Assembly (NCBI RefSeq): GCF_004360225.1
Contig: NZ_SNUA01000007.1
Location: 186,001-250,000 of the forward strand
Direction of reading: 5' to 3'
Source of the DNA: Alcanivorax sp. 24
Lineage (GTDB): Bacteria; Pseudomonadota; Gammaproteobacteria; Pseudomonadales; Alcanivoracaceae
DNA length: 64,000 bases
A program made the translations under genes and the position numbers. A model generated the notes under the pieces. The model ran no database searches. It saw nothing but the letters and a program-made list of their open reading frames with translations, and was not told the DNA's origin. Positions 10,302-19,216 of this stretch are shown here, piece by piece (positions within the stretch are counted from its first letter, which is position 1; each line of letters starts with the position of its first letter).

Positions 10302-11172
10302 AGGAGTTCTCCGCTTCGATCATATAAGCTTCGAACTGCTCGCAAGTGTAATTGGTGGCGACACCATTGATGGTCACGACGATACCGTCCCGGTGCTCCA
10401 CCAAAACCTCGGCGTGCGTGTTGTTGGCGCCGCGCAGTCGGATCTCGCCGGATTCGGGGCAGAATTCCTGGTCCAGGTTTCTTGTTAGCGGCTCTGCGGT
10501 GGTGATGCTGACTTTCTCGCTTCTACCGTTCACCAGGAGCGTCCCTTCTACCGTATAGGTGACATTTTCAGACGAGTAGTCCCAGGTGGTTTTAAGATCC
10601 TCCACGTGCCAGTTAGCGTTGTATTCGCCTTCGCCACTCTGGCTGGGGCCCTGAGCATCTATCTGAAGATCCGTATCAGCGAAATGATCGACGGCGTCCA
10701 TAACGTAGTCGAATTCTCCACTGATCAGGATGTTGGCCTCTACAGGATTCCCCGCTACCAAGTTGAAACCGCTGGTGTCGACTTCCAAAGTGGAGTCACC
10801 TTCAAAGTCGTAGCGGACGGTGCCCGCCAGGGTCACAGGGTCGGTGTTTTCGCCACTAAGGGTGCAATTATTGGCGGTGGCGCTGGTGGGAATGTCGTTG
10901 GTACCGTAAACCACGGTGATAGAGCCTTGGGTGCACTCCCCCTCTAAATCGGGGAGCATAATGGCATGCATCTGCACCGGCACCATTCCCAGGCTGCCCT
11001 CCAGGGCGAGATAGAGCAGCGGGCCTGTATTCTCGTTATTCAGGCTGACGAAGGGCTCTTGACCACCTCCCGAGCCGGAGGAACCACCGCCGCCACAGGC
11101 GGCAAGGGCAGAGGCGAGTAAGACAGGCGTCAGCGCCCGCGCACGGGTGGAGCCGATAGTGAAAAGTGACAT
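10291..11172 (-). CDS. putative lipoprotein of unknown function
   Basis: 293 residues starting MSLFTIGSTRARALTPVLLA, with a lipobox LAAC at about residue 26. A low-complexity Gly/Ser run follows, typical of an outer-membrane lipoprotein tether. The mature part is acidic, beta-rich and has few basic residues. The Cys-bearing segments GECTQGSITV, NNCTLSGEN, EFCPESGEIRL and NYTCEQFEAYM could form disulfides. I do not recognise a family. Its 3' end overlaps the 3' end of folK by about 11 bp, tail to tail. It interrupts the conserved fol-cca neighbourhood and is probably an accessory insertion. Confidence 0.7.
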   Translation of the reverse strand: MSLFTIGSTRARALTPVLLASALAACGGGGSSGSGGGQEPFVSLNNENTGPLLYLALEGSLGMVPVQMHAIMLPDLEGECTQGSITVVYGTNDIPTSATANNCTLSGENTDPVTLAGTVRYDFEGDSTLEVDTSGFNLVAGNPVEANILISGEFDYVMDAVDHFADTDLQIDAQGPSQSGEGEYNANWHVEDLKTTWDYSSENVTYTVEGTLLVNGRSEKVSITTAEPLTRNLDQEFCPESGEIRLRGANNTHAEVLVEHRDGIVVTINGVATNYTCEQFEAYMIEAENSFIQ

Positions 11173-11393
11173 GCGAGTATCCCTCTAAACCGAAATAAGG
11201 CGTTGTCGGCCCGGTTGGGGGATGGAACGGTAAGACAAGGCTGGCCTACGCTGGACTCCATCCCTGAGTCGACAGGATCAACCGCATTGTTGATATTTTG
11301 ACGGGCGGCCCCCACGGCCGTCCTCCGTCGCTGCGGTCTTGGTTACTAACCATAGCGGCAAAGGACGCCAGTGCCAATCCCCGGCGGCCGGCT

Positions 11394-12131
11394 TCAGGCG
11401 CCGGGGAAGGACAGAGAGCGGCCGCCGTCCACGGCGATGATCTGCCCGGTGATGTAAGGAGCGTGATCGGCGAGCCAGAGCACCGTGTTGGCGATGTCAT
11501 CCGGGTCGCCGGCATGGCCCAACGGTAGGGCATCAAGAATCGCCTGTTGGGATTCCTGTCCCTGCTCCGGCCACAGAATCGGCCCGGGCGCCACGCCGTT
11601 GACGCGTACTTCAGGGCCCAGTTCCCGGGCCAGGCCGCGGGTCATCATCGCCAGCCCGGCCTTGGCCATGCAGTACAGCGGATGTTCTCGCAGGGGTTTT
11701 TCAGCGTAAACGTCCACCAGATTAACGATGGCGCCGTGATGTTGTTTCAGGGCCGGAGCCAGTGACTGGCTGAGCAGAAAAGGCGCCCGCAGGTTGCTGT
11801 GCATCAGTTGGTCCCAGTCCTCATCACTGGCCTGATGCAAAGGCGTGCGATAGAACCGGGAGGCGTTATTCACCAGTAGCCGCAGTCCGGGCTTCAGAGC
11901 CAGGGCCTGGGCGGCCAGTTGCCGCACCTGGCCGGGCACCACCAAGTCCGCGTACAGGCAAGCCGCGCTGTCGGCACGCTGCCGGTTAAGGTCGTCCACC
12001 AGGGTTCGCGCTTGTTCTTCGCTGTGGTGGTAGTGAATGATCACATCGTGGCCCGATTGGTGCAGGCGACGGGCAATGCGGGCGCCGATGCGGCGAGCGG
12101 CACCGGTGACCAGGGCTACGGGAGCGGCCAT
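11394..12131 (-). CDS. pteridine reductase-like short-chain dehydrogenase (FolM/PTR1 type)
   Basis: NAD(P)H-dependent SDR of 245 residues. The cofactor motif TGAARRIG (about 9-16) is the TGxxxRxG form seen in pteridine reductases and FolM rather than the usual TGxxxGxG. NNAS is near 89, and the active-site Tyr/Lys are in YCMAK near 153-157. The C-terminus ITGQIIAVDGGRSL is standard. Reduction of dihydrofolate or dihydromonapterin is therefore likely, which fits folB and folK 1.5 kb away. Its start overlaps the end of cca by 16 bp, indicating co-expression. Confidence 0.8.
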   Translation of the reverse strand: MAAPVALVTGAARRIGARIARRLHQSGHDVIIHYHHSEEQARTLVDDLNRQRADSAACLYADLVVPGQVRQLAAQALALKPGLRLLVNNASRFYRTPLHQASDEDWDQLMHSNLRAPFLLSQSLAPALKQHHGAIVNLVDVYAEKPLREHPLYCMAKAGLAMMTRGLARELGPEVRVNGVAPGPILWPEQGQESQQAILDALPLGHAGDPDDIANTVLWLADHAPYITGQIIAVDGGRSLSFPGA

Positions 12132-13360
12132 TTTTCCACGAACTCCTGTCGGTAAAGACGGATGGCGCGAATGCGTTTGCTTTCCAGGGCGCGGCCGAGC
12201 GCGGGGCCGGACAGGCCGGCCTGGCGCAGCCCCGCCACATCCACGGTGCGGACCACTTCAGCGACGCCGAGCAGGAATTCGCCTTGCGGAAAGGGGGCTT
12301 TGGGATCGGCCTGGCAGGTGCGGTAATCGGCTTCGCAGGCGTCAACGAAGAAGCGCAACCGGCGCGGCCGGCGGATCACATCCAGAGCGTGCAGGACTTC
12401 CCATACACGTGGCGGGCGCAGCTTGAGGACGCGACGCCCACGGTTCTGCCAGCGCGCCATGACGGCGGCGGCGTCCGCCATTTCCCTGGGGACCCTTAAG
12501 CGCTTGGACATTTCCAGTGCCAGGGTTTCGCTCTGCCTTTCGTAATTCTGATGACGCGGCCAGCGGTCCGGCGGCGTGCTGGCCTTGCCGAGATCATGGC
12601 AGAGCAGGGCGTAGCGAGCGGTCAGGGACAGATTCTGCCGAGCTGCCTGGGCCAGGCAGCGCCATTGATGGGTAAGCACATCCACGGTGGGATGATGGTC
12701 CGGAGACTGGGGGATGCCATCCAGGTTGGCCAGTTCCGGGAATAATTCCGCCAGCGCCCCGCATTCATGCAGGATGCGGAAGAACGTTTGCGGTGAGCGT
12801 TCCATCAGTGCCCGGCTGGTTTCCTTCCAGACCCGTTCCGGACTGAGGTGCCGCAGTTCGCCCGCCAGTACGATATCGGTCATCAGATCCATGGTTTCGC
12901 GGGCCACGCGAAAGCCCAGCCAGTGATAGCGGGCGGCGAAACGGGCCACCCGCAGAACCCGCAGCGGGTCCTCGGCGAAGGCGGGGGAGACATGGCGCAG
13001 CAATCGTTCCTTGAGATCGTTTTGACCGTTGTAGGGGTCAATCAAGCGGCCATCACTGGCGCGGGCCATGGCATTGATGGTCAGGTCCCGTCGCTTCAGG
13101 TCGTCTTCCAGCGTCACGTCCTCGGCGGTGTGAAAAAGAAAGCCGCCGTGGCCGTGGCCATGTTTGCGTTCCGTGCGGGCAAGGGCGTACTCCTCGCCGG
13201 TCCGCGGATGCAGGAACACCGGAAAGTCATTGCCCACGGGTTTGTAGCCTTGCGCCAAAAGAGTATCGGGGGTGCCGCCCACCACCACCCAATCTTTCTC
13301 CTTGACCGGCAGTCCGAGCAATTCGTCGCGGACCGCACCACCGACAAGATAGATATCCAT
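12116..13360 (-). CDS. cca: CCA tRNA nucleotidyltransferase
   Basis: Adds or repairs the CCA 3' end of tRNAs. 414 residues, the E. coli Cca length. The N-terminus MDIYLVGGAVRDELLGLPVK holds the nucleotidyltransferase GGxVRD motif. RRDLTINAMA is near 90, and RVLRVARFAARY near 139 belongs to the neck that selects CTP and ATP. A C-terminal HD-type phosphohydrolase segment (HHPTVDVLTHQW, then ALLCHDLGKA) is present. It precedes and overlaps the SDR gene. Confidence 0.95.
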   Translation of the reverse strand: MDIYLVGGAVRDELLGLPVKEKDWVVVGGTPDTLLAQGYKPVGNDFPVFLHPRTGEEYALARTERKHGHGHGGFLFHTAEDVTLEDDLKRRDLTINAMARASDGRLIDPYNGQNDLKERLLRHVSPAFAEDPLRVLRVARFAARYHWLGFRVARETMDLMTDIVLAGELRHLSPERVWKETSRALMERSPQTFFRILHECGALAELFPELANLDGIPQSPDHHPTVDVLTHQWRCLAQAARQNLSLTARYALLCHDLGKASTPPDRWPRHQNYERQSETLALEMSKRLRVPREMADAAAVMARWQNRGRRVLKLRPPRVWEVLHALDVIRRPRRLRFFVDACEADYRTCQADPKAPFPQGEFLLGVAEVVRTVDVAGLRQAGLSGPALGRALESKRIRAIRLYRQEFVEKWPLP

Positions 13361-13520
13361 CGTGTTCGCTATCGCTTCCAGGTAAACATTAGAATGTCAT
13401 GTCTGGTCTGGCCGGAAAACCGCTTGGGCAGGGAATACGCTCGAATTCACCTCGAATGGTTATTTTCTGGTCTGCTGGCCCGCTTTGGTTTTCATTTTTG
13501 CTCTTTATTTTTCTTCTTCC

Positions 13521-13543
13521 GTCGCGATGTCCGGTATCGCGAC
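13521..13543. promoter_or_regulatory. perfect inverted repeat upstream of the DMT transporter
   Basis: GTCGCGAT, seven bases, ATCGCGAC, 53 bp before the transporter ATG and preceded by a T-rich tract. It has no U-run after it, so an operator is more likely than a terminator. The remainder of the 235-bp gap shows nothing else I can name. Confidence 0.4.
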
Positions 13544-13595
13544 GTCATGGTGCTCGCGCGGTTCCGGGAAGCGCGAAGTTTGGCGGGAGCCGGTC

Positions 13596-14516
13596 ATGAA
13601 TACCCTGTCGGCATACTTGATCGTGGTGGCGGTTTGGGCCACCACGCCTTTGGGGATCAAATGGAGTGGCGAGGCCATGCCGCCCTGGGCGGCGGCGGGC
13701 AGTCGCATGGCGCTGGCGGCGCTGCTCGGTCTGCTGTGGCTGGCCTGGCGCCGCCAGTCGCTGCCACTGCGACGTCGGGCGCTGGCCAGTTACGCCGCCG
13801 CCTTGCCTGGTATTTTCGGTGCCATGGGATGCAGCTATGTAGCCGCGAGGACTTTGCCGTCCGGTCTGATTTCGGTGATGTTCGGGCTGGCGCCGTTGTT
13901 GTCCGGATTGATGATGCAGCTGATTCCCGGTGGGAGTCGTCTCAACGGCTGGCATTGGTGTGCCTGCGTGCTCGGTCTGCTGGGTCTGGCGCTGGTATTC
14001 AATGACAGCTTGCTGGCACTGTTCGGCGAGGGCGGCGATCAGCGCACGGCGGCGTTGGGTTGGATGCTGGTGGCGGTGACGCTGTTCGCCGGGTCGGCCA
14101 TCGCGGTGCAGCGGGTGGCGGCGGGGCTGGCGCCGATGCAACAGACCGTGGGCGGTTTGCTCGCTTCGCTGCCGTGCTATGGCCTGGCGATCTGGTGGTC
14201 CGGTGAAGGCGCCGGGTTCAATGGCGACTGGCGTGGCCTGGGGGCTATCGTTTACCTGGCGGTGTTCGGGTCACTGCTGGGATTCTATTGCTATTTCCAG
14301 ATCCTGGCGCGGCTGCCGGCGGCCACGGTGGCGCTGATTACCCTGATGACGCCGGTACTGGCATTGACGCTGGGCGCGCTGCTCAATGAGGAACGGCTGG
14401 CGCTGGCGGTGCTTGTCGGCGCGGTGGTGATCGTGATGGCCCTGGCGCTGTATTTGCTGGGCGACCGGCGGGTGCGGCGGGGTCTCAAAAGCGGGGCTCC
14501 GGTTGGCGAAAGATGA
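13596..14516 (+). CDS. DMT/EamA-family transporter
   Basis: Inner-membrane permease of 306 residues with about ten hydrophobic segments arranged as two EamA repeats. I chose the ATG at 13596 (MNTLSAYLIVVAVWATTPLG), which follows a GGGAG ribosome site; the longer frame upstream is not hydrophobic in the right way. TPLGIKWSG in the first helix and the conserved Pro and Gly residues of each repeat are typical. The substrate is unknown; relatives export amino acids or metabolites. Transcribed away from cca. Confidence 0.85.
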   Translation: MNTLSAYLIVVAVWATTPLGIKWSGEAMPPWAAAGSRMALAALLGLLWLAWRRQSLPLRRRALASYAAALPGIFGAMGCSYVAARTLPSGLISVMFGLAPLLSGLMMQLIPGGSRLNGWHWCACVLGLLGLALVFNDSLLALFGEGGDQRTAALGWMLVAVTLFAGSAIAVQRVAAGLAPMQQTVGGLLASLPCYGLAIWWSGEGAGFNGDWRGLGAIVYLAVFGSLLGFYCYFQILARLPAATVALITLMTPVLALTLGALLNEERLALAVLVGAVVIVMALALYLLGDRRVRRGLKSGAPVGER

Positions 14517-14719
14517 CAGGCGATGACGGGAAATGACAGTCTACATGGCGTTTATCACCATTGAACCGGGCCTGGGGCCATGGTTTAGTGCTTCGTCATC
14601 GTTTGATTCGGATCATGGCCTGATTCGGGCATGTGGATACCAGCGCGCCAGCCGTCACCACGACGTCACCGGCCGATGCTTTGTCCGACCGCCCCTGGCT
14701 TAACGGGAGAGATAGTTTC

Positions 14720-15700
14720 ATGAAAACACGTATTACCGAGATGCTGGGCATCGAGTACCCCATCGTGCAAGGTGGCATGCAGAATGTTGGCTATGCGGAA
14801 CTGGCTTCCGCCGTTTCCAACGCGGGTGCTCTGGGGATCATCACCGGCCTGACCCAGCCGACCCCGGAAGACCTGGACAAGGAAATCCGCCGCTGCAAGG
14901 AAATGACCGACAAGCCGTTCGGGGTCAACCTGACCCTGCTGCCGACCATCAAGCCGGTGCCCTATGAGGAATACGTGCGGGTGATCATCGAAGCGGGCAT
15001 CAAGGTGGTGGAAACCGCCGGCCGCAGTCCGGAGCCCTTCATGGCCCAGTTCAATGAGAACGGCGTCAGCGTGATCCACAAGTGCACTTCCGTGCGGCAT
15101 GCCCTGAAAGCGCAGAAACTGGGCTGTTCCGCGGTCTCCGTGGACGGCTTCGAGTGCGCCGGTCACCCCGGCGAGGACGATGTACCCAACCTGGTGCTGC
15201 TGCCGGCGGCGGCCAAGGTGCTGGATATCCCGATGATTGCTTCCGGCGGTATTGGTACCGGCACGCAGATGGCGGCTTGCCTGGCGCTGGGCGCGGAAGG
15301 CATCAACATGGGGACCCGCTTCATGGCCACCAAGGAAGCGCCGATCCACGAGAACATCAAGAAAGCCATCGTCGAAGCCAGCGAGCTGGACACCGCGCTG
15401 GTGTACCGTCCGCTGCGCAACACTGCCCGTGTTTACAAGAACAAGGTGGCGGAGAAGGTCAACGAGATCGAGCGTGAAGCCGGCAAGGACATGAAGTTCG
15501 AGCTGATCCGCGACATGGTCGCCGGTACCCGCGGCAAGGTATCGCTCACCGAAGGTGATGTGGACTACGGTATCTGGACCAGCGGTATCGTGCAGGGGTT
15601 GATCGACAACATTCCTTCCTGTGACGAGCTGGTGCGGGAAATCATGAGCGAGTGCACCGAAACCATTCGCAATCGCCTGAACACTCTGTTGGCGGGTTGA
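14720..15700 (+). CDS. nitronate monooxygenase-type flavoprotein
   Basis: FMN-dependent TIM-barrel protein of 326 residues in the nitronate monooxygenase/2-nitropropane dioxygenase family, which also includes FabK-type enoyl reductases. MKTRITEMLGIEYPIVQGGM is the family start. SVDGFECAGHPGEDDV carries the conserved His, and the FMN phosphate-binding GGIGTGTQMAACLALGAEG and MGTRFMATKEAPIH are near 175-210. The start at 14720 has a GGGAGAG ribosome site. It may detoxify propionate-3-nitronate or act on another substrate. The 200 bp upstream contain no gene I can support. Confidence 0.87.
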   Translation: MKTRITEMLGIEYPIVQGGMQNVGYAELASAVSNAGALGIITGLTQPTPEDLDKEIRRCKEMTDKPFGVNLTLLPTIKPVPYEEYVRVIIEAGIKVVETAGRSPEPFMAQFNENGVSVIHKCTSVRHALKAQKLGCSAVSVDGFECAGHPGEDDVPNLVLLPAAAKVLDIPMIASGGIGTGTQMAACLALGAEGINMGTRFMATKEAPIHENIKKAIVEASELDTALVYRPLRNTARVYKNKVAEKVNEIEREAGKDMKFELIRDMVAGTRGKVSLTEGDVDYGIWTSGIVQGLIDNIPSCDELVREIMSECTETIRNRLNTLLAG

Positions 15701-15712
15701 TTGATCGAAGTG

Positions 15713-15745
15713 CGGCCCGTGAGCGGCCCGTCCGCTCACGGGCCG
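15713..15745. terminator. strong hairpin after the nitronate monooxygenase gene
   Basis: Arms CGGCCCGTGAGCGG and CCGCTCACGGGCCG (14 bp, perfect) around CCCGT, starting 13 bp past the stop. There is no T-run, so it may stop transcription with Rho or protect the 3' end. Confidence 0.6.
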
Positions 15746-15787
15746 TGAATACGGTCTCCGCGGCTGATACGGGTTACGGAGGAGGAA

Positions 15788-16111
15788 ATGGCATCCATTC
15801 CTGAAAGAGACTGGAAAGCACTCAGATCCTTGAAGGGAGAGATGCTCAATGAGGCTTGCGAGCGGATTCTGAGGCAAGCGGAGAGTATTCTGGCCGACCG
15901 GGAAGGCAGGGAGCATGAACGCTATCTGGAGCTGTGGAAATTACTGAGGGAAGAGGACGAGGACATCGCCTTGATGTTCGATAATCTGACCCGTAATCAT
16001 GCCTATCTAAAGTTGCTTGCCATGCGTTCCCGGGGCGTGTTGTCCGATGAGCGTCTGTCCCGCTTCAGTGAAGAAACTCGGAAAAGACTGCAAAGAAGCC
16101 TGGAAGATTGA
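15788..16111 (+). CDS. small conserved-looking hypothetical protein
   Basis: 107 residues, charged and almost certainly all helical, with heptad-like spacing: KALRSLKGEMLNEACERILR, then YLELWKLLREEDEDIALMFD and LSRFSEETRKRLQRSLED. A very good ribosome site (GGAGGAGG) precedes the ATG at 15788, which supports real translation. No signal peptide or membrane segment. I do not recognise a family. It stands alone after the hairpin that ends the nitronate monooxygenase gene and before a REP-like palindrome. Confidence 0.7.
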   Translation: MASIPERDWKALRSLKGEMLNEACERILRQAESILADREGREHERYLELWKLLREEDEDIALMFDNLTRNHAYLKLLAMRSRGVLSDERLSRFSEETRKRLQRSLED

Positions 16112-16133
16112 ATTCGGGTGATAACGCGTTATA

Positions 16134-16202
16134 TTCGCTGCCAAGGCAGCTTCCCACAGCGGCTTCGTTGCTCTCTCTGTGGGAAGTTGCCTTGGCAGCG
16201 AA
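16134..16202. repeat. REP-like palindrome, copy 2
   Basis: 24-base arms at 16134-16157 and 16179-16202 with a single mismatch. The left arm is identical to that at 8589. It lies just after the 107-residue gene and before convergent spoVR. Confidence 0.85.
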
Positions 16203-16307
16203 TCGCCAGCCGATTGGGAGGACCTCGCGCTTGCCGATTAGCTCGAAGCGGGGCCGTGTTGTCCCCGATGGAGGCACTATTCCCGTTATTCCGCGACGAA
16301 CCTTTAT

Positions 16308-17804
16308 TTATTGCACACCTTGAATCGACTGGCGCTCCACCACGGTGCCGTTGTCCACGCTGTCCAGGTGCACGTCGAATCCCCACAAGCGATGCAGGTG
16401 CTTGATTACCTCCCGGCTGCTGCTTTCATCCAGAGGACGATGATGCTGGCGGACATGCTGTAACACCAGCGAGCGATCGCCCCGCACATTGGCCTCGTAA
16501 ACCTGGATATTCGGCTCCTGGATGCTCAGGTTGTGTTGTTCGGCCAGTTTGTTGCGCACCTTTTGATAACCGCGCTCATCGTGGATCGCGTTGATCTCGA
16601 TGTATTCCTTCTCGGTATCATCCAACAGGCTGAACAGCTTGAACTCCCGGATCAGGCGCGGGGACAGGAACTGCTGGATAAAGCTTTCGTCCTTGAAGCT
16701 TTCCATGGCGAATTTGAGGGTCGCCAGCCAGTCGCTACCGGCGATATCCGGGAACCAGTAACGGTCTTCGTCGTCCGGATCCTCACAAATGCGCCGCAGA
16801 TCCCGGAACATGGCGAAGCCCAGGGCATAGGGGTTGATGCCGGAGTAATACTGGGAGTCGAAAGGCGGCTGATAGACCACCTGGCTGTGGTTGTGCAGAA
16901 ACTCCAGCATGAAGCCATCGGTGACCTGTTTTTGATCATAGAGATCGTTGAGCAGGGTGTAATGCCAGAAGGTGGCCCAACCCTCGTTCATGACCTTGGT
17001 TTGACGCTGTGGGTAAAAGTACTGGGCCAGTTTGCGCACGATGCGGATGACCTCCCGCTGCCAGGGTTCCAGTAGCGGGGCGTTCTTCTCGATGAAGTAA
17101 AGAATGTTCTCCTGGGGCTCGGACGGAAAGCGCTCGATCTTTTCGCGCCGCTGTGTTGCTGGCTGCAGGTCCGGAAAGGTGCGCCATAGCTCGGAGACCT
17201 GTTTTTGCAGGGCGGCCTCCCGCTCCCGCTGCCGCCGCCGTTCTTCCTGGGCGGAAATCGGCGTCGGCCGCTTATACCGGTCCACCCCATAGTTCATCAG
17301 GGCATGGCAGGAGTCGAGGATGTCCTCCACCGCGTTGACGCCGTGGCGTTGCTCGCATTCGGCGATGTATTTGCGGGCGAACACCAGGTAATCGATGATC
17401 GCCGAGGCATCGGTCCAGGATTTGAACAGATAGTTGCCTTTGAAAAAGGAATTGTGGCCATAGCAGGCGTGGGCGATGACCAGCGCCTGCATGGTGATGG
17501 TGTTTTCCTCCATCAGATAGGCGATGCAGGGGTTGGAGTTGATCACGATCTCGTAGGCCAGCCCCATTTGTCCGCGCCGGTAACGGTTTTCCACCTCCAC
17601 GAACTGCTTGCCGAAGGACCAGTGGTGGTAGCCCACCGGCATGCCCACGGAGGAATAGGCGTCCATCATCTGTTCCGAGGAAATGACCTCGATCTGATTG
17701 GGGTAGGTGTCCAGAGCGTACTTGCCGTGCGCCAGCTCGGAGATCGCCTCGTCATAGCGGGCAAGCAGGTTGAAGTCCCAGTCGGAGCCGGTGGACAAGA
17801 GCAT
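16308..17804 (-). CDS. spoVR: SpoVR family protein (YcgB)
   Basis: 498 residues, the full length of the SpoVR/YcgB family. Biochemical role is unknown; the family accompanies PrkA and YeaH in stress and stationary-phase regulation. Recognisable stretches include MPVGYHHWSFGKQF near 55-68, ACYGHNSFFKGNY near 113-125 (His-rich, candidate metal site), NEGWATFWHYTLLNDLY near 271-287 and YSGINPYALGFAMFRDLRRI near 317-336. The start codon overlaps the yeaH stop (ATGA), so it is coupled as the last gene of prkA-yeaH-spoVR. Confidence 0.95.
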   Translation of the reverse strand: MLLSTGSDWDFNLLARYDEAISELAHGKYALDTYPNQIEVISSEQMMDAYSSVGMPVGYHHWSFGKQFVEVENRYRRGQMGLAYEIVINSNPCIAYLMEENTITMQALVIAHACYGHNSFFKGNYLFKSWTDASAIIDYLVFARKYIAECEQRHGVNAVEDILDSCHALMNYGVDRYKRPTPISAQEERRRQREREAALQKQVSELWRTFPDLQPATQRREKIERFPSEPQENILYFIEKNAPLLEPWQREVIRIVRKLAQYFYPQRQTKVMNEGWATFWHYTLLNDLYDQKQVTDGFMLEFLHNHSQVVYQPPFDSQYYSGINPYALGFAMFRDLRRICEDPDDEDRYWFPDIAGSDWLATLKFAMESFKDESFIQQFLSPRLIREFKLFSLLDDTEKEYIEINAIHDERGYQKVRNKLAEQHNLSIQEPNIQVYEANVRGDRSLVLQHVRQHHRPLDESSSREVIKHLHRLWGFDVHLDSVDNGTVVERQSIQGVQ

Positions 17805-19087
17805 CAGGCGGCCTCCATGCGTTTATGGAACAGCTGGCGGAATACCGGATATATATCCGCCGGGTCGTCGATCTGTGCCATGGAGAAGACGTCCGGGTGG
17901 CGCCCCATGATACCCTCATATTGGTCCCAGAGTGCCTGGTGGGCGCGGGGCATGACCTCCACATAGGAGAAGTGCTGCATGCGCGGCAGCAATTCCTTCT
18001 CCAGCAACCCGGCGCAGCCGGGAGAGTCATCGTTCCAGTTGTCGCCGTCCGAGGCCTGGGCGCCGTAGATGTTCCATTCCTCCACCGGGTAGCGTTCCTT
18101 GATGATGTCCCGGGTCAGTTTCAGGGCGCTGGAAACGATGGTGCCGCCGGTTTCCCGGGAGTAGAAAAACTCCTCTTCATCCACCTCCTTGGCGCTGGTG
18201 TGATGACGTATGAATACCACCTCGGTGTGCTGGTAGTTGCGTTGCAGAAATAAATAAAGCAGCAGGAAGAAGCGCTTCGCCAGGTCCTTCATGTCCTGGT
18301 TCATGGAGCCGGAAACATCCATGATGCAGAACATCACCGCCCGGCTCACCGGCACCGGGACCTTGATATGGTGGTTGTAACGCAGATCCACGGTATCGAT
18401 GAAGGGAATGCGATCGATACGCCGGCGCAGGCGCTCGATATGTTCGTCCAGTTCCGCCAGGCGAGCCTGACGCTGAGGGGATTGATCCTGCTGCAGCAGG
18501 GCCTCCCGCTCCTCTTCCAGTTCACGTAGCCGGCGGCGGCTGGCGGCGGTCAACGCCCGCCGGCGCATGGAGGCCTGGCGCATGGAGCGGACGATATTGA
18601 TCTTGGCCGGCATGCCATGACTGACAATGCCGCCGTGGCGGATCTGGAAGGTCCGGGTGCCTTCCAGGTGCCGTTTCACCAGATTCGGCAGCGCCAGATC
18701 CTCGAACAGAAAATTGAGGAATTCCTGCGGGTCGATTTCGAAGGCGAAATCGTCCTCGCCTTCTCCCTGATTGCTGGCGTCGCCGGAGCCACTACCTTGT
18801 CCGCCGCCACCACTGGGGCGCTTGATCCGGTCGCCTTGCTGAAACTCCCGATTGCCTGGGTGGACGATGTTGCGCTGGCCGCCGGGGCCGTGATGGAAAA
18901 TGGGCTCGGAAATGTCCTTGCGAGGAATGACGATGCGCTCGCCTTGCTCCATTTCCTTGATGGAGCGCTTGCCCACGGCGTCATTGACCGCTTCACGAAT
19001 ATGTCGCCGGTAGCGCTGCAGAAACCGTTGCCGATTCACCGCACTCTTGTGCTTCCCATTGAGACGCCGGTCGATGATATAACTCAT
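17804..19087 (-). CDS. yeaH: DUF444 / YeaH VWA-like protein
   Basis: 427 residues from the ATG at 19087 ([20 protein letters not shown]), preceded by GGAGAG; a longer reading adds ten unlikely residues. The C-terminal half is a von Willebrand A-like domain with the metal-site motif MDVSGSMNQ near 255. The middle is Arg-rich and highly charged. A Gly/Ser-rich stretch, [11 protein letters not shown], lies near 94-104. YeaH partners with the kinase PrkA (YeaG) in E. coli starvation responses. It lies between prkA and spoVR. Confidence 0.94.
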   Translation of the reverse strand: MSYIIDRRLNGKHKSAVNRQRFLQRYRRHIREAVNDAVGKRSIKEMEQGERIVIPRKDISEPIFHHGPGGQRNIVHPGNREFQQGDRIKRPSGGGGQGSGSGDASNQGEGEDDFAFEIDPQEFLNFLFEDLALPNLVKRHLEGTRTFQIRHGGIVSHGMPAKINIVRSMRQASMRRRALTAASRRRLRELEEEREALLQQDQSPQRQARLAELDEHIERLRRRIDRIPFIDTVDLRYNHHIKVPVPVSRAVMFCIMDVSGSMNQDMKDLAKRFFLLLYLFLQRNYQHTEVVFIRHHTSAKEVDEEEFFYSRETGGTIVSSALKLTRDIIKERYPVEEWNIYGAQASDGDNWNDDSPGCAGLLEKELLPRMQHFSYVEVMPRAHQALWDQYEGIMGRHPDVFSMAQIDDPADIYPVFRQLFHKRMEAA

Positions 19088-19180
19088 TGGGCTCTCCACA
19101 CTCGGCCACTGTGGCAATGGTTTTACAATGGCGTTTATGCGCGGGCACGGCTTCTGAATGGACTTGGTGTCGTGCCGCGC

Positions 19181-19214
19181 GCTGTCAACTGTCCACTATC
19201 AACTGTCCACTGCC
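19181..19214. repeat. heptad repeat arm (CAACTGT type)
   Basis: A short run of 7-base units, CAACTGT CCACTAT CAACTGT CCACT, directly after prkA. The same sequence forms the ends of the larger elements at 47341 and 49830, so this is either a solo end or a remnant. Confidence 0.7.
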
Positions 19215-19216
19215 TT

